Positions 1-6,707 of a stretch of DNA of 28,963 nt are shown here, piece by piece. Source of the stretch: Microcaldota archaeon (GTDB lineage: Archaea > Micrarchaeota > Micrarchaeia > Micrarchaeales > Micrarchaeaceae); the NCBI GenBank assembly GCA_021834785.1, contig JAKBRJ010000009.1, positions 1-28,963 on the forward strand, in the 5' to 3' direction. Below the pieces are notes generated by a model that made no database searches, was not told the origin of the DNA, and worked only from the letters and a program-made list of their open reading frames with translations. Position numbers and translations under genes: made by a program. Numbering within the stretch: the stretch's first letter is position 1; each line of letters starts with the position of its first letter.

Positions 1-156
1 ATGAAATGTTCTTATTGCCAAAAAGAGATGAGGAAAGGCACTGGCTCGATGTACGTCTTCAAGACTGGAAAGATAAATTATTACTGCACAAGCAGGTGCT
101 ACAAGAACGACATCCTGCACCACAGGAAGATAAACAAGAAGCGCCTGGGCAAATAA
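1..156 (+). CDS. rpl24e: Ribosomal protein L24e (eL24)
   Basis: This 51-residue protein is the archaeal large-subunit ribosomal protein L24e. The sequence shows a small zinc-ribbon with Cys3-x2-Cys6 near the N-terminus and Cys29-x3-Cys33 after a short beta hairpin, followed by a strongly basic tail (HHRKINKKRLGK), as is usual for the family. Its length is slightly below the usual 55-70 residues, but start, zinc ligands and tail are all present. The window begins exactly at its ATG, so its promoter and any upstream operon partners lie outside. The stop is followed by about 160 bases without a gene before the accessory toxin-antitoxin region. Confidence 0.93.
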   Translation: MKCSYCQKEMRKGTGSMYVFKTGKINYYCTSRCYKNDILHHRKINKKRLGK

Positions 157-315
157 TCCGTCATAAGCACTGTATACTATGACTTTTTCCCACAAAATTT
201 TGTGGACTCTATCCTATAATTGCCGGCATTTAAAAATTTTTTCAAACTCTATTATCAGCATCGTCCGCATAATCTCAACAAGCAACCTCACATCCTTCAA
301 GGGTTGATAGTTTAC
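157..315. other. Gap between rpl24e and the toxin gene
   Basis: No open frame of note. It holds A+T-rich and T-rich parts (near 184-250) that could serve as transcript ends for both flanking genes. Confidence 0.4.
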
Positions 316-630
316 CTATGTTTTAAATCCATTTAGCCTCTTTGAGAGTTCATCAAGGACAAGACGCTTCTTTTCTGCACTAAGGCGAAATACAATTTTT
401 AAAATAGCTTCATTCGTAATTGTAAATATGTAATTTAATTTTATTATGCTATCCTGGGCAGCCCCCTCCTTTGTAGAAATATGTATTCCTTTCATCTGCA
501 TATTTGTTGTTATCCCTGCTATTACTATGTTACCTAGCTCCTCAAATAATACTAATGCTGGCCTTATTTTAGATCCGCCCTCGTCAACGAACTGCATTCT
601 TGTTATTATTACATCTCCGGGCTTAAACAT
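316..630 (-). CDS. PemK/MazF-family toxin (endoribonuclease-like)
   Basis: This 104-residue protein resembles PemK/MazF toxins, which in characterised members cleave mRNA when not bound by the cognate antitoxin. The visible signature is the N-terminal KPGDVIIT strand, the SKIRPALVL segment that carries the conserved Arg-Pro of the active-site region, and the following IVIAGITTN strand. Its length matches the family. The ATG lies inside the 3' end of the upstream antitoxin gene (8-base overlap), the usual arrangement for translationally coupled toxin-antitoxin genes. Activity is inferred from family and context. Confidence 0.8.
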   Translation of the reverse strand: MFKPGDVIITRMQFVDEGGSKIRPALVLFEELGNIVIAGITTNMQMKGIHISTKEGAAQDSIIKLNYIFTITNEAILKIVFRLSAEKKRLVLDELSKRLNGFKT

Positions 631-844
631 TTTCCCACGCGGTATAGTCGCCTTTGCCCCACAGCTCTTTCATTTTAGTCTTTTGGGCTTCTTGGACAAA
701 TTTATCAAATTCCTTTGTTTCATCTGCATTTTTTATAAGATTAAGGATTACTTCATTGTAAGTTTCTCTAGGATATTTTTTAATGTGCTTCAGCGCTTTT
801 ACTACTGATTTATCTAGCTGTACCGTAGTTATTCCATCCTTCAT
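623..844 (-). CDS. Antitoxin partner of the PemK/MazF-like toxin
   Basis: A 73-residue protein encoded directly upstream of, and overlapping, the PemK/MazF-like toxin. The N-terminal part (TTVQLDKSVVKALKHIKKY, then a helix with NEVILNLIKN) looks like a short strand followed by helices, as in ribbon-helix-helix-type antitoxins common next to archaeal MazF or VapC toxins. The C-terminal half is charged and probably binds the toxin. The ATG at 844 is preceded by an A+T-rich region containing an imperfect inverted repeat (about 851-873), consistent with self-repression. The antitoxin role is inferred from size, order and overlap. Confidence 0.7.
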   Translation of the reverse strand: MKDGITTVQLDKSVVKALKHIKKYPRETYNEVILNLIKNADETKEFDKFVQEAQKTKMKELWGKGDYTAWENV

Positions 845-850
845 TATATA

Positions 851-873
851 ACACCTATAGTTATATATAGTGT
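851..873 (-). promoter_or_regulatory. Imperfect inverted repeat upstream of the toxin-antitoxin pair
   Basis: The arms acacctata and tatagtgt form an inverted repeat with one bulged base, about 7 bases upstream of the antitoxin start and inside an A+T-rich, TATA-like stretch. Antitoxins of this type usually repress their own promoter, so it is a plausible operator. The low sequence complexity means it could also be chance. Confidence 0.3.
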
Positions 874-962
874 ATTATATATAAAAATCTTTCGACATTT
901 AAAAATGTCTTTATTAGTAGGGCAAGAAAGAGTAAGTCATACTTCGTTTCCCTGTGAACGTA

Positions 963-977
963 AAATGGACTCGGCGG
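963..977 (+). repeat. Direct repeat copy 1 (matches tRNA-Ala 3' end)
   Basis: The 15 bases aaatggactcggcgg are identical to 1787-1801, where they cover the 3' acceptor end of the tRNA-Ala half and the bases just beyond it. The two copies lie in the same orientation, 824 bp apart, and enclose the VapBC-type pair. This is what a small element integrated at a tRNA 3' end leaves behind, although no integrase is visible. Confidence 0.5.
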
Positions 978-1056
978 ACGTCAGTCATTGAGTGCGATGT
1001 ATAAAAAATGGTAAATAACAGTATTCGATAGTGTTTGCCATTAGCAATTAAATAAA

Positions 1057-1470
1057 TTAACTTAGTGAACCTATAATATCTATTAGCTCCTTCGTGGAAA
1101 TAATTCGTATTCTTTTTTGTGTGCCGAAACCCAGGTCATGACTCCATATGCTCGTATTTTCATAGAGTGCGCACGAGATATAGAGCCAGTCCTTTGGATC
1201 ATCTACGAGACTTGCTGCGGCTGGAAGGAAAGGTTTAAGATTCTTGTCAGGCACAAGCACGAGCTGACCAAGAACCTTGTCAACTAACCGATAGAGTTCC
1301 TCATCGCTCAGTCCTGATTTTTTTCTTACTTCAACAAGGTGGTGTGCAAATTCGTCAACAACGAATTCTGGCGCAAAAAGGAACAACGCAGGGTTAAAAA
1401 ACAGTTTCCTTGTTGTCGAATCTTTTATGAGGCATGCAAACAGTATGTTTGCATCAACTGTTATTTTCAT
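1057..1470 (-). CDS. vapC: VapC-like PIN-domain toxin
   Basis: This 137-residue protein is a PIN-domain nuclease of the VapC type, a family that cleaves tRNA or other RNA with bound Mg2+. The acidic active-site set is visible: Asp6 in ITVDAN, Glu40 in VVDEF, Asp94 in DDPKDWLY and Asp112 in SIWSHDLGF. Its length is normal for VapC. The ATG lies within the last codons of the upstream antitoxin gene (17-base overlap), so the two are translationally coupled. The pair sits between two 15-bp direct repeats of a tRNA-Ala 3' end, which suggests it arrived on a small mobile element. Confidence 0.85.
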   Translation of the reverse strand: MKITVDANILFACLIKDSTTRKLFFNPALFLFAPEFVVDEFAHHLVEVRKKSGLSDEELYRLVDKVLGQLVLVPDKNLKPFLPAAASLVDDPKDWLYISCALYENTSIWSHDLGFGTQKRIRIISTKELIDIIGSLS

Positions 1471-1696
1471 TGAGGAGCGCCTCTGCGTGTTTTGCAGCGT
1501 TCTTTGAAATTTTTGTACTTATGAGCTTCCAAGTCTTCCAATTAAGCCTGCTCTTCTTAGCTAAGCTCTCGGCTTCCTCAAAATCTGCAATTTTCTGTTC
1601 TATTACATTTCTTACTGCACTTGACCATTTGACGGAAGAGTACTTCTCCATCTCCTTTTTCAACTCCTCGCTTATTGAAAGGGTGATATTTGGCAT
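1454..1696 (-). CDS. vapB: VapB-like antitoxin (ribbon-helix-helix type)
   Basis: An 80-residue protein beginning MPNITLSISEELKKEME, the typical N-terminal strand and helix of a ribbon-helix-helix antitoxin, followed by a charged helical tail that would wrap the VapC partner. The frame is open to a GTG at 1705, but I place the start at the ATG at 1696: the GTG lies inside a perfect 19-bp palindrome (1702-1720), and a TATA-like stretch near 1729-1737 puts transcription start close to the palindrome. The palindrome therefore fits an operator through which this protein would repress its own operon. It overlaps the vapC-like gene by 17 bases. Confidence 0.75.
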   Translation of the reverse strand: MPNITLSISEELKKEMEKYSSVKWSSAVRNVIEQKIADFEEAESLAKKSRLNWKTWKLISTKISKNAAKHAEALLNENNS

Positions 1697-1701
1697 ATAA
1701 A

Positions 1702-1720
1702 TCACATAATTATTATGTGA
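1702..1720. promoter_or_regulatory. Perfect 19-bp palindrome, probable VapB operator
   Basis: The sequence tcacataattattatgtga is a perfect inverted repeat of two 9-bp arms around one base. It lies just upstream of the antitoxin ATG (1696) and downstream of a TATA-like element on the minus strand (about 1729-1737), covering the expected transcription start. This is the usual place for a dimeric ribbon-helix-helix autorepressor. Confidence 0.7.
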
Positions 1721-1786
1721 ATAAACATATTTAATACTTACTGTTCAAGCATCATGGCGATTCATATCAACTTCCTCATGAAGTAT

Positions 1787-1801
1787 AAATGGACTCGGCG
1801 G
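1787..1801 (+). repeat. Direct repeat copy 2 (tRNA-Ala 3' end)
   Basis: Identical over 15 bases to 963-977. This copy overlaps the acceptor 3' strand of the tRNA-Ala half. It would be the second end of a small tRNA-targeted element carrying the VapBC-like pair. Confidence 0.5.
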
Positions 1802-1837
1802 GGATCGCACCCGCGGCCTTCCGCTTGCAAAGCGGAG
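1790..1837 (-). tRNA. 3' half of a tRNA-Ala(UGC); 5' half not found
   Basis: On the minus strand the bases from 1837 to 1790 give a good anticodon arm (TCCGC, loop TTTGCAA, GCGGA; anticodon TGC), a 5-base variable loop, a T-arm (GCGGG, 7-base loop, CCCGC) and a 3' acceptor strand CGAGTCC with discriminator A. Position 70 is T, as required for the G3-U70 identity pair of tRNA-Ala. The expected 5' strand (near GGGCTCG) and a D-arm are missing from the 55 bases before the MetRS stop. Only a weak GAACTCA with an unpaired D region occurs there. It may be a split or trans-spliced tRNA half, a gene with a remote intron, or a recombination scar. Confidence 0.6.
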
Positions 1838-1892
1838 GATGAAAAATCATACATTGAGTTCAACATGCATAAGGTGCCTTCCTAGACGAATA

Positions 1893-3551
1893 TCAGCTGC
1901 TGCCCGAGTACTTCTCCATCTTCTTCAGTTCTGTTTCGCTCACCTTGTTAAAAATCGTAGTTATTGGAATATCCATCATGAGATCAGGCCTGCTGGCTAT
2001 CCTGCCCATCATGCCCTTCATCTCACTCTTGCCTGCGCCAAAATATGACAAAATCTTTTTACTGGCATTAGGGGTGAACGGATACAGCATTATCCCAAGC
2101 GCATAGACTATGTCAAGCAGCCCATTCATCAGCGATGAGAACTCTGCAACTGATTTCTCATCGGCATTCTTCAGCATCTTCCATGGCTCTTTGGTGCTCA
2201 TCATCTCGTTGCCTAACTCTGCAAGCTTAACAAGGCTCTGCAGCGCATCCCGCATGTTCACCTGCCCAAAGTTAGACATATAATTTTTTACCATCGCATC
2301 GATTTTTTCCACTATCTTGGGGTCAGCACCCTTATTTCCCAACAGCGCATGGTTGTTCTTCGTTATTGTCAAAACCCTATGTACGAGGTTTCCTATCTTA
2401 TCATTCATTATCTTATTGACTATCTCTATGAAGCTGGCTATGGAGAATTCTGTGTCAGAGGTCTCGGGCAGCAAGTGCATCAGTGCAAATCTCCAGTAAT
2501 CTGCAGGCATTATGTCCAGCGCGTTCTGCACATTTAAGCCTATGCCCCTGCTTTTGGAAAATTTGACGCCGTTTGCATTCAGGTATTCATACGCCTTTAT
2601 TGTATGCGGCAAAATGAATTCCATCCTGCTGCCTATGAGTATGCCGGGCCACATCATCGTATGGAACTCGATATTATCCTTGCCCATGAACTGTATGAGT
2701 TTGGTATCCTTATCCATCCAATAATTCTTCCATCTAGCGGTCCACTCGCTTGTTATGCCTATGTAGCCTATCACTGCATCAAACCAAACGTAGAACTTCT
2801 TTTCCTCAAATCCTTTCTTGTTGACTTTGAAACCCCAGCTTATGTCCCTTGTAATGTCCCTTGGCTTCAACCCCTGTGATATGTAGCTCAGGGTCTTGTT
2901 AACTGCATTCCTGCTCCAGTTGTTGCCCTTGTTTTTCTCCACGAACTCCTTTATATTCGGCTCGAGCTTCTTCAGGTCCAGCGCAAGGTTGGATGTCTTC
3001 CTGAATTCAATGTCGGTGCTCCCGCATATCACGCAGTGCGCGTTTATTAGTTCGCTCGGATTCAAGAGGTTCCCGCAATTATCGCACTGGTCTCCGCGCG
3101 CGCCTTCAGCCTTGCAGTACGGGCATATGCCCTCTATAAATCTGTCAGCCAGAAAGCGCTTGTCAACATTGCAATACGGCTGTATGTCCTCTACCTGTTT
3201 TATGAATCCGTTTTTGTCCAAAGCGTCGAAAATTTCATATACTACATCTTTATTCTTTTCAGAATCGGTCTTTCCATAGTACGTGAAGGTGCAGCCAAAC
3301 TTTTCTGCAGATTCCTTAATCTGTTCATGTACTGCGTCTGCAAGCTCCTTTGGTGATATGCCTCTTTTCATGGCTTGGACCTCTATAGGCGTTCCATGTT
3401 GGTCTGATCCGCATATATATATGGCGTCGGCGCCGGTTATAAAAAGGTATTTATAGTAAACATCAGCAGGAAGTATCGATCCGACGAAATTGCCTAAATG
3501 CGGAACCCCCTCTGCGTACGGCAATGCCGATGTGACTATTATCTTTGACAT
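1893..3551 (-). CDS. metG: Methionyl-tRNA synthetase
   Basis: This 552-residue class I enzyme charges tRNA-Met with methionine in the cytoplasm. The HIGH-type signature is PHLGN (about residues 17-21) after the typical TSALPYAEG start, and the second nucleotide-binding loop is KFSKS (about 330-334). The connective-peptide zinc knuckles are complete: CPYC 143-146, CDNC 156-159 and CVIC 173-176, as in archaeal and two-zinc bacterial MetRS. The protein ends after the helical anticodon-binding domain and has no C-terminal EMAP/Arc1p-like tRNA-binding domain. It diverges from mcm across a 98-bp gap that carries A+T-rich promoter elements and an 8-bp inverted repeat. The ATG at 3551 begins the conserved N-terminus directly. 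Confidence 0.97.
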   Translation of the reverse strand: MSKIIVTSALPYAEGVPHLGNFVGSILPADVYYKYLFITGADAIYICGSDQHGTPIEVQAMKRGISPKELADAVHEQIKESAEKFGCTFTYYGKTDSEKNKDVVYEIFDALDKNGFIKQVEDIQPYCNVDKRFLADRFIEGICPYCKAEGARGDQCDNCGNLLNPSELINAHCVICGSTDIEFRKTSNLALDLKKLEPNIKEFVEKNKGNNWSRNAVNKTLSYISQGLKPRDITRDISWGFKVNKKGFEEKKFYVWFDAVIGYIGITSEWTARWKNYWMDKDTKLIQFMGKDNIEFHTMMWPGILIGSRMEFILPHTIKAYEYLNANGVKFSKSRGIGLNVQNALDIMPADYWRFALMHLLPETSDTEFSIASFIEIVNKIMNDKIGNLVHRVLTITKNNHALLGNKGADPKIVEKIDAMVKNYMSNFGQVNMRDALQSLVKLAELGNEMMSTKEPWKMLKNADEKSVAEFSSLMNGLLDIVYALGIMLYPFTPNASKKILSYFGAGKSEMKGMMGRIASRPDLMMDIPITTIFNKVSETELKKMEKYSGSS

Positions 3552-3576
3552 TCAGTTCACTTCCGATAAAAGTTAA

Positions 3577-3628
3577 GCTATGCTGTATATAAATATTTAA
3601 GTTAAATACTATAAGAGTATAGCATAGC
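3577..3628. promoter_or_regulatory. Divergent metG/mcm promoter region with 8-bp inverted repeat
   Basis: The gap between the MetRS start (3551) and the MCM start (3650) holds TATA-like stretches in both directions (tatataaatattta near 3586, taaatacta near 3604). Two copies of gctatgct face each other at 3577-3584 and 3621-3628. Extended comparison (taag..ctatgct.tata) suggests two related sites in opposite orientation, one for each promoter. A shared regulator is plausible but unproven. Confidence 0.5.
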
Positions 3629-3649
3629 GCTTATTTTTACGATGATAAT

Positions 3650-5713
3650 ATGGCAGACGCCCTGATAGAAGCTATAAAATTGAGGTTCGACGAGTTTCTT
3701 GACAGGTATTATGCCGACAAAATAAACGATATAATAATATCTTTTCCAAGGTTGCAAAGCATTAAAATAGATATAAAAGACCTTCAGAAGTTTGATCCTG
3801 AACTGGCAGCCGAACTGATAGACAAGCCCGAAGTCATATTGGAGGCTGCAAATATATCACTCAAAGGCAAGATGAGCAATATAGAGCTTGGGGATAAGGA
3901 TGTGCATTGCCGGTTCTTCGGTCAGAATATAAATACCCCTCTAGTGCAGGACGTCGGTTCTTCATACATAGGCAAGCTTATACTGCTTGACAGCCTTATA
4001 GTGAAGAGGTCTGAGATAAGCCCAAAAGTGAAGCTCGGGGTATATGAGTGCACTTTCTGCAATGCAAGGCAGCATGTACGGATAGGAAAGGACGAAGTTC
4101 CTGTGGTATGCCCGCAGTGCAAACGCAGGTCCCTAAAGCAGATACAGGAGGAATCGCAATTCATAAACCTCCAGAAAATAGCCGTGCAGGATCCTCTGGA
4201 AAAGCTGCGCGGCAACACGCCAACATGGCAGCTTGAGGTTTGGCTGGAGGATGATCTTGTAAATACCGTCATCCCTGGAGACAGGATAGATCTTACCGGG
4301 ATATTAAGGATACGCCCCAGGAAAAATTCAAGGGGCAAGTCGGAAACAAATCTGTACACCATGTTCCTTGATACTGTATCAATAATACCAAAGCAAAAAG
4401 AATTTGCCGACCTATCGATAAGCGAGGAAGAGGAGCGCCAGATAAAGGAGTTTGCCACAGATCCTATGATATTCGAAAAAATAGCAAAGTCCCTCGCTCC
4501 ATCTATCTACGGCTACGATGAAATAAAGCAGGCCGTCACGCTGCAGCTCTTTGGAGGCACCGCAGGCAAGTTTTTGGTTGACGGGGGCGTGATAAGGAGC
4601 GATATGCACATACTGCTTATCGGGGATCCAGGAAGCGCTAAGACCAGGATATTGCAGGCTGTCTCGCGCCTCGTTCCTAAGGGCATATATGTAAGCGGAA
4701 AATCCGTTACTGGGGGAGGGCTTACGGCAGTTGCCGAAAGGGATGAATTCTCAGAAGGCGGATGGACGCTTAAGGCTGGCGCGCTTGTTCTAGGCAGTGG
4801 CGGAGTGGTTGCCATAGACGAATTCGACAAGATAGGCGATGAGGATAGAGCAGCACTCCACGAGGCTTTGGAATCCCAGACAATAAGCGTGGCTAAGGCA
4901 GGCATAATAGCCACATTTTCGGCAAGGGCAGCAGTGCTCGCCGCAGCCAACCCTAAATACGGCAGGTTCGATCCGCACATCTATCCTGCTGAACAATTCG
5001 ATATACCCCCAACATTGCTTTCGAGATTCGACCTGATATTTCCTATAAAAGACATAATGGATGAAGAACTGGACAAGAACATAGCGAAGCACATACTCAT
5101 GCAGCACGAGGCAGCAGGTGCGATAATTGCAGAGCTTGAAGGTGTTGAGCAGGTGGAACTGCCGCCCATGGATGGGGAATTCCTGCGCAAATACGTTGCA
5201 TATGCCAGAAAATTTATTTCTCCTAGGATTACAGAAGATGCATCAAAGAAGATTCAGGAATACTATGTTGAATTGCGAAGAGCTGGCTTGAAGCAAGGCG
5301 CGGTTCCGATTACGCCCAGGCAGATAGAAGGCCTGATAAGGATGGCAGAGGCAAGCGCAAAGACAAGGCTTTCGGAAACCGTATCAATATTGGATGCCGA
5401 ACGCGCTATAAACCTAAGCGAGTTCATGCTCAAAACCCTCGCAGTAGACCGCGGCGGCAGGATAGACATAGACACAATACTTACCGGTATGCCCAGGGAG
5501 AAAGTGGATAAAATAAATGCCATGCTCGGCATAATAAAGCAGCTTGAGGAATCTGAAGGCTCTGCAAAGCTGGTGCGGGTCATAGAAGAAGCTGGCAAGG
5601 CAGGCATAGATTCGGCATCCGCAAGCAAATACATAAATGAACTGGAGAAAAGCGGTGACATATTCAGTCCAAGGCAAGGGCTGATAAAGATGGTGCGCCA
5701 CGATTCCGAGTAG
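3650..5713 (+). CDS. mcm: MCM replicative DNA helicase
   Basis: This 687-residue protein is the archaeal minichromosome maintenance helicase, a homohexamer that unwinds DNA ahead of the fork. The N-terminal domain has a zinc-binding set (Cys134, Cys137, Cys154, Cys157) and the OB-fold strands. The AAA+ core follows with Walker A GDPGSAKT (325-332), Walker B VVAIDEFDK (Asp390, Glu391), sensor-1 Asn434 in AAANPKYG and the arginine finger in LLSRFD (458-461). A winged-helix-like C-terminal tail with a short basic end completes it. No intein or truncation is seen. The next gene starts 8 bases after the stop, so mcm and the presenilin-like gene are probably one transcript. Confidence 0.97.
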   Translation: MADALIEAIKLRFDEFLDRYYADKINDIIISFPRLQSIKIDIKDLQKFDPELAAELIDKPEVILEAANISLKGKMSNIELGDKDVHCRFFGQNINTPLVQDVGSSYIGKLILLDSLIVKRSEISPKVKLGVYECTFCNARQHVRIGKDEVPVVCPQCKRRSLKQIQEESQFINLQKIAVQDPLEKLRGNTPTWQLEVWLEDDLVNTVIPGDRIDLTGILRIRPRKNSRGKSETNLYTMFLDTVSIIPKQKEFADLSISEEEERQIKEFATDPMIFEKIAKSLAPSIYGYDEIKQAVTLQLFGGTAGKFLVDGGVIRSDMHILLIGDPGSAKTRILQAVSRLVPKGIYVSGKSVTGGGLTAVAERDEFSEGGWTLKAGALVLGSGGVVAIDEFDKIGDEDRAALHEALESQTISVAKAGIIATFSARAAVLAAANPKYGRFDPHIYPAEQFDIPPTLLSRFDLIFPIKDIMDEELDKNIAKHILMQHEAAGAIIAELEGVEQVELPPMDGEFLRKYVAYARKFISPRITEDASKKIQEYYVELRRAGLKQGAVPITPRQIEGLIRMAEASAKTRLSETVSILDAERAINLSEFMLKTLAVDRGGRIDIDTILTGMPREKVDKINAMLGIIKQLEESEGSAKLVRVIEEAGKAGIDSASASKYINELEKSGDIFSPRQGLIKMVRHDSE

Positions 5714-5720
5714 TGGTCAG

Positions 5721-6698
5721 ATGGCGCTAAAGGTTATAGAATATAGGCAGCTCGTCCAGATACTGGCACTTTTCATGATAGTGCAGTTCGGCGGACTTTT
5801 GCTGTCGACGCTTGTGTTCAACAATTCCACATACCAGCAGGTGCAGTCAGCGCAGGTAATATCAAGCCCTGCAAGCGCGGTTTTCTACATAGCCTATATA
5901 GTATTTTTTTCGGTGCTGCTGCTTTTGATACTCAAATTTTACAAGGGTATATTCAGGCTTGTAGAAGGGCTTGTCATATTCATAGCATCATTCGAGGTCT
6001 TTCTCATAATAGGCATGTACCTTAATTCAAGCGTATCTATATCTATATTCGGCAGTGCGGTGCCATTGTCGTTGCTTTTGGCTGTGGCGCTTGCAATCCT
6101 TTTTGTAGTTGCGAAGAATAAATGGCCAAACCTGAAAAATACCGCTGCAATAGTCGCAAGCATAGGCGTGGGCGTAATATTGGGCGTGGGATTCAGCTTC
6201 ACCGTGGCATTCATATTCATGGTGATCCTTGCGGTTTACGACTTTATAGCCGTATTCATAACGAAGCATATGATAACATTGGCCAATGCGGTCTCAGAGA
6301 AGAACCTTGCGTTCATGGTGGACGTAAAGGAGCTGGAAGCAGTGAGCAAGTCCAATTTCAGCAGCAAGGAGCTGAAGGCGTACAGAATGGAGATGCGCAA
6401 GGCTAAAATTTCAAACCCTGCATTTAAAACTGCAGTGTCCAGGGGGCTGGTGCCTGTATCTGCAAGCGTTGCGCTGGGCACAGGAGATCTTGCAATGCCG
6501 TTGATGGTAGCGGTCTCTGCATTCAAGGTATACCTGAGCTTCACTTTCAGCATGTTTATTGCATTCGGCGCAATCATAGGCCTTGTGCTTACCATGCTTA
6601 TCCTGAAAAGGTTCAAGCGCGCCCTTCCTGCTATACCTCCATTGCTTTTCGGCATCATCATAGGCATACTGCTATACTATGCCTACCTAGTGCTTTAG
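5721..6698 (+). CDS. Presenilin/signal-peptide-peptidase-like intramembrane aspartyl protease
   Basis: This 325-residue membrane protein has about nine hydrophobic segments and the motifs of the presenilin/SPP family (peptidase family A22): YD at residues 173-174 in one membrane helix, LGTGD at 252-256 in another, and an ALPAIPP segment (301-307) corresponding to the PAL motif near the C-terminus. The hydrophilic loop between the two catalytic helices (about 197-240) is also typical. Known archaeal relatives cleave transmembrane peptides within the bilayer; the natural substrate here is unknown. It lies 8 bases after mcm, probably for transcriptional economy rather than function. Confidence 0.85.
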   Translation: MALKVIEYRQLVQILALFMIVQFGGLLLSTLVFNNSTYQQVQSAQVISSPASAVFYIAYIVFFSVLLLLILKFYKGIFRLVEGLVIFIASFEVFLIIGMYLNSSVSISIFGSAVPLSLLLAVALAILFVVAKNKWPNLKNTAAIVASIGVGVILGVGFSFTVAFIFMVILAVYDFIAVFITKHMITLANAVSEKNLAFMVDVKELEAVSKSNFSSKELKAYRMEMRKAKISNPAFKTAVSRGLVPVSASVALGTGDLAMPLMVAVSAFKVYLSFTFSMFIAFGAIIGLVLTMLILKRFKRALPAIPPLLFGIIIGILLYYAYLVL

Positions 6699-6707
6699 GG
6701 CTGCAAA

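Noticed and set aside
3552..3649. Replication origin next to mcm
   Set aside because: There is A+T-richness and one inverted repeat, but no set of repeated initiator boxes and no orc1/cdc6 gene in the window.
3922..4458. 178-residue minus-strand frame within mcm
   Set aside because: It lies wholly within the well-supported mcm coding region and has the Ser/Leu-rich look of antisense frames.
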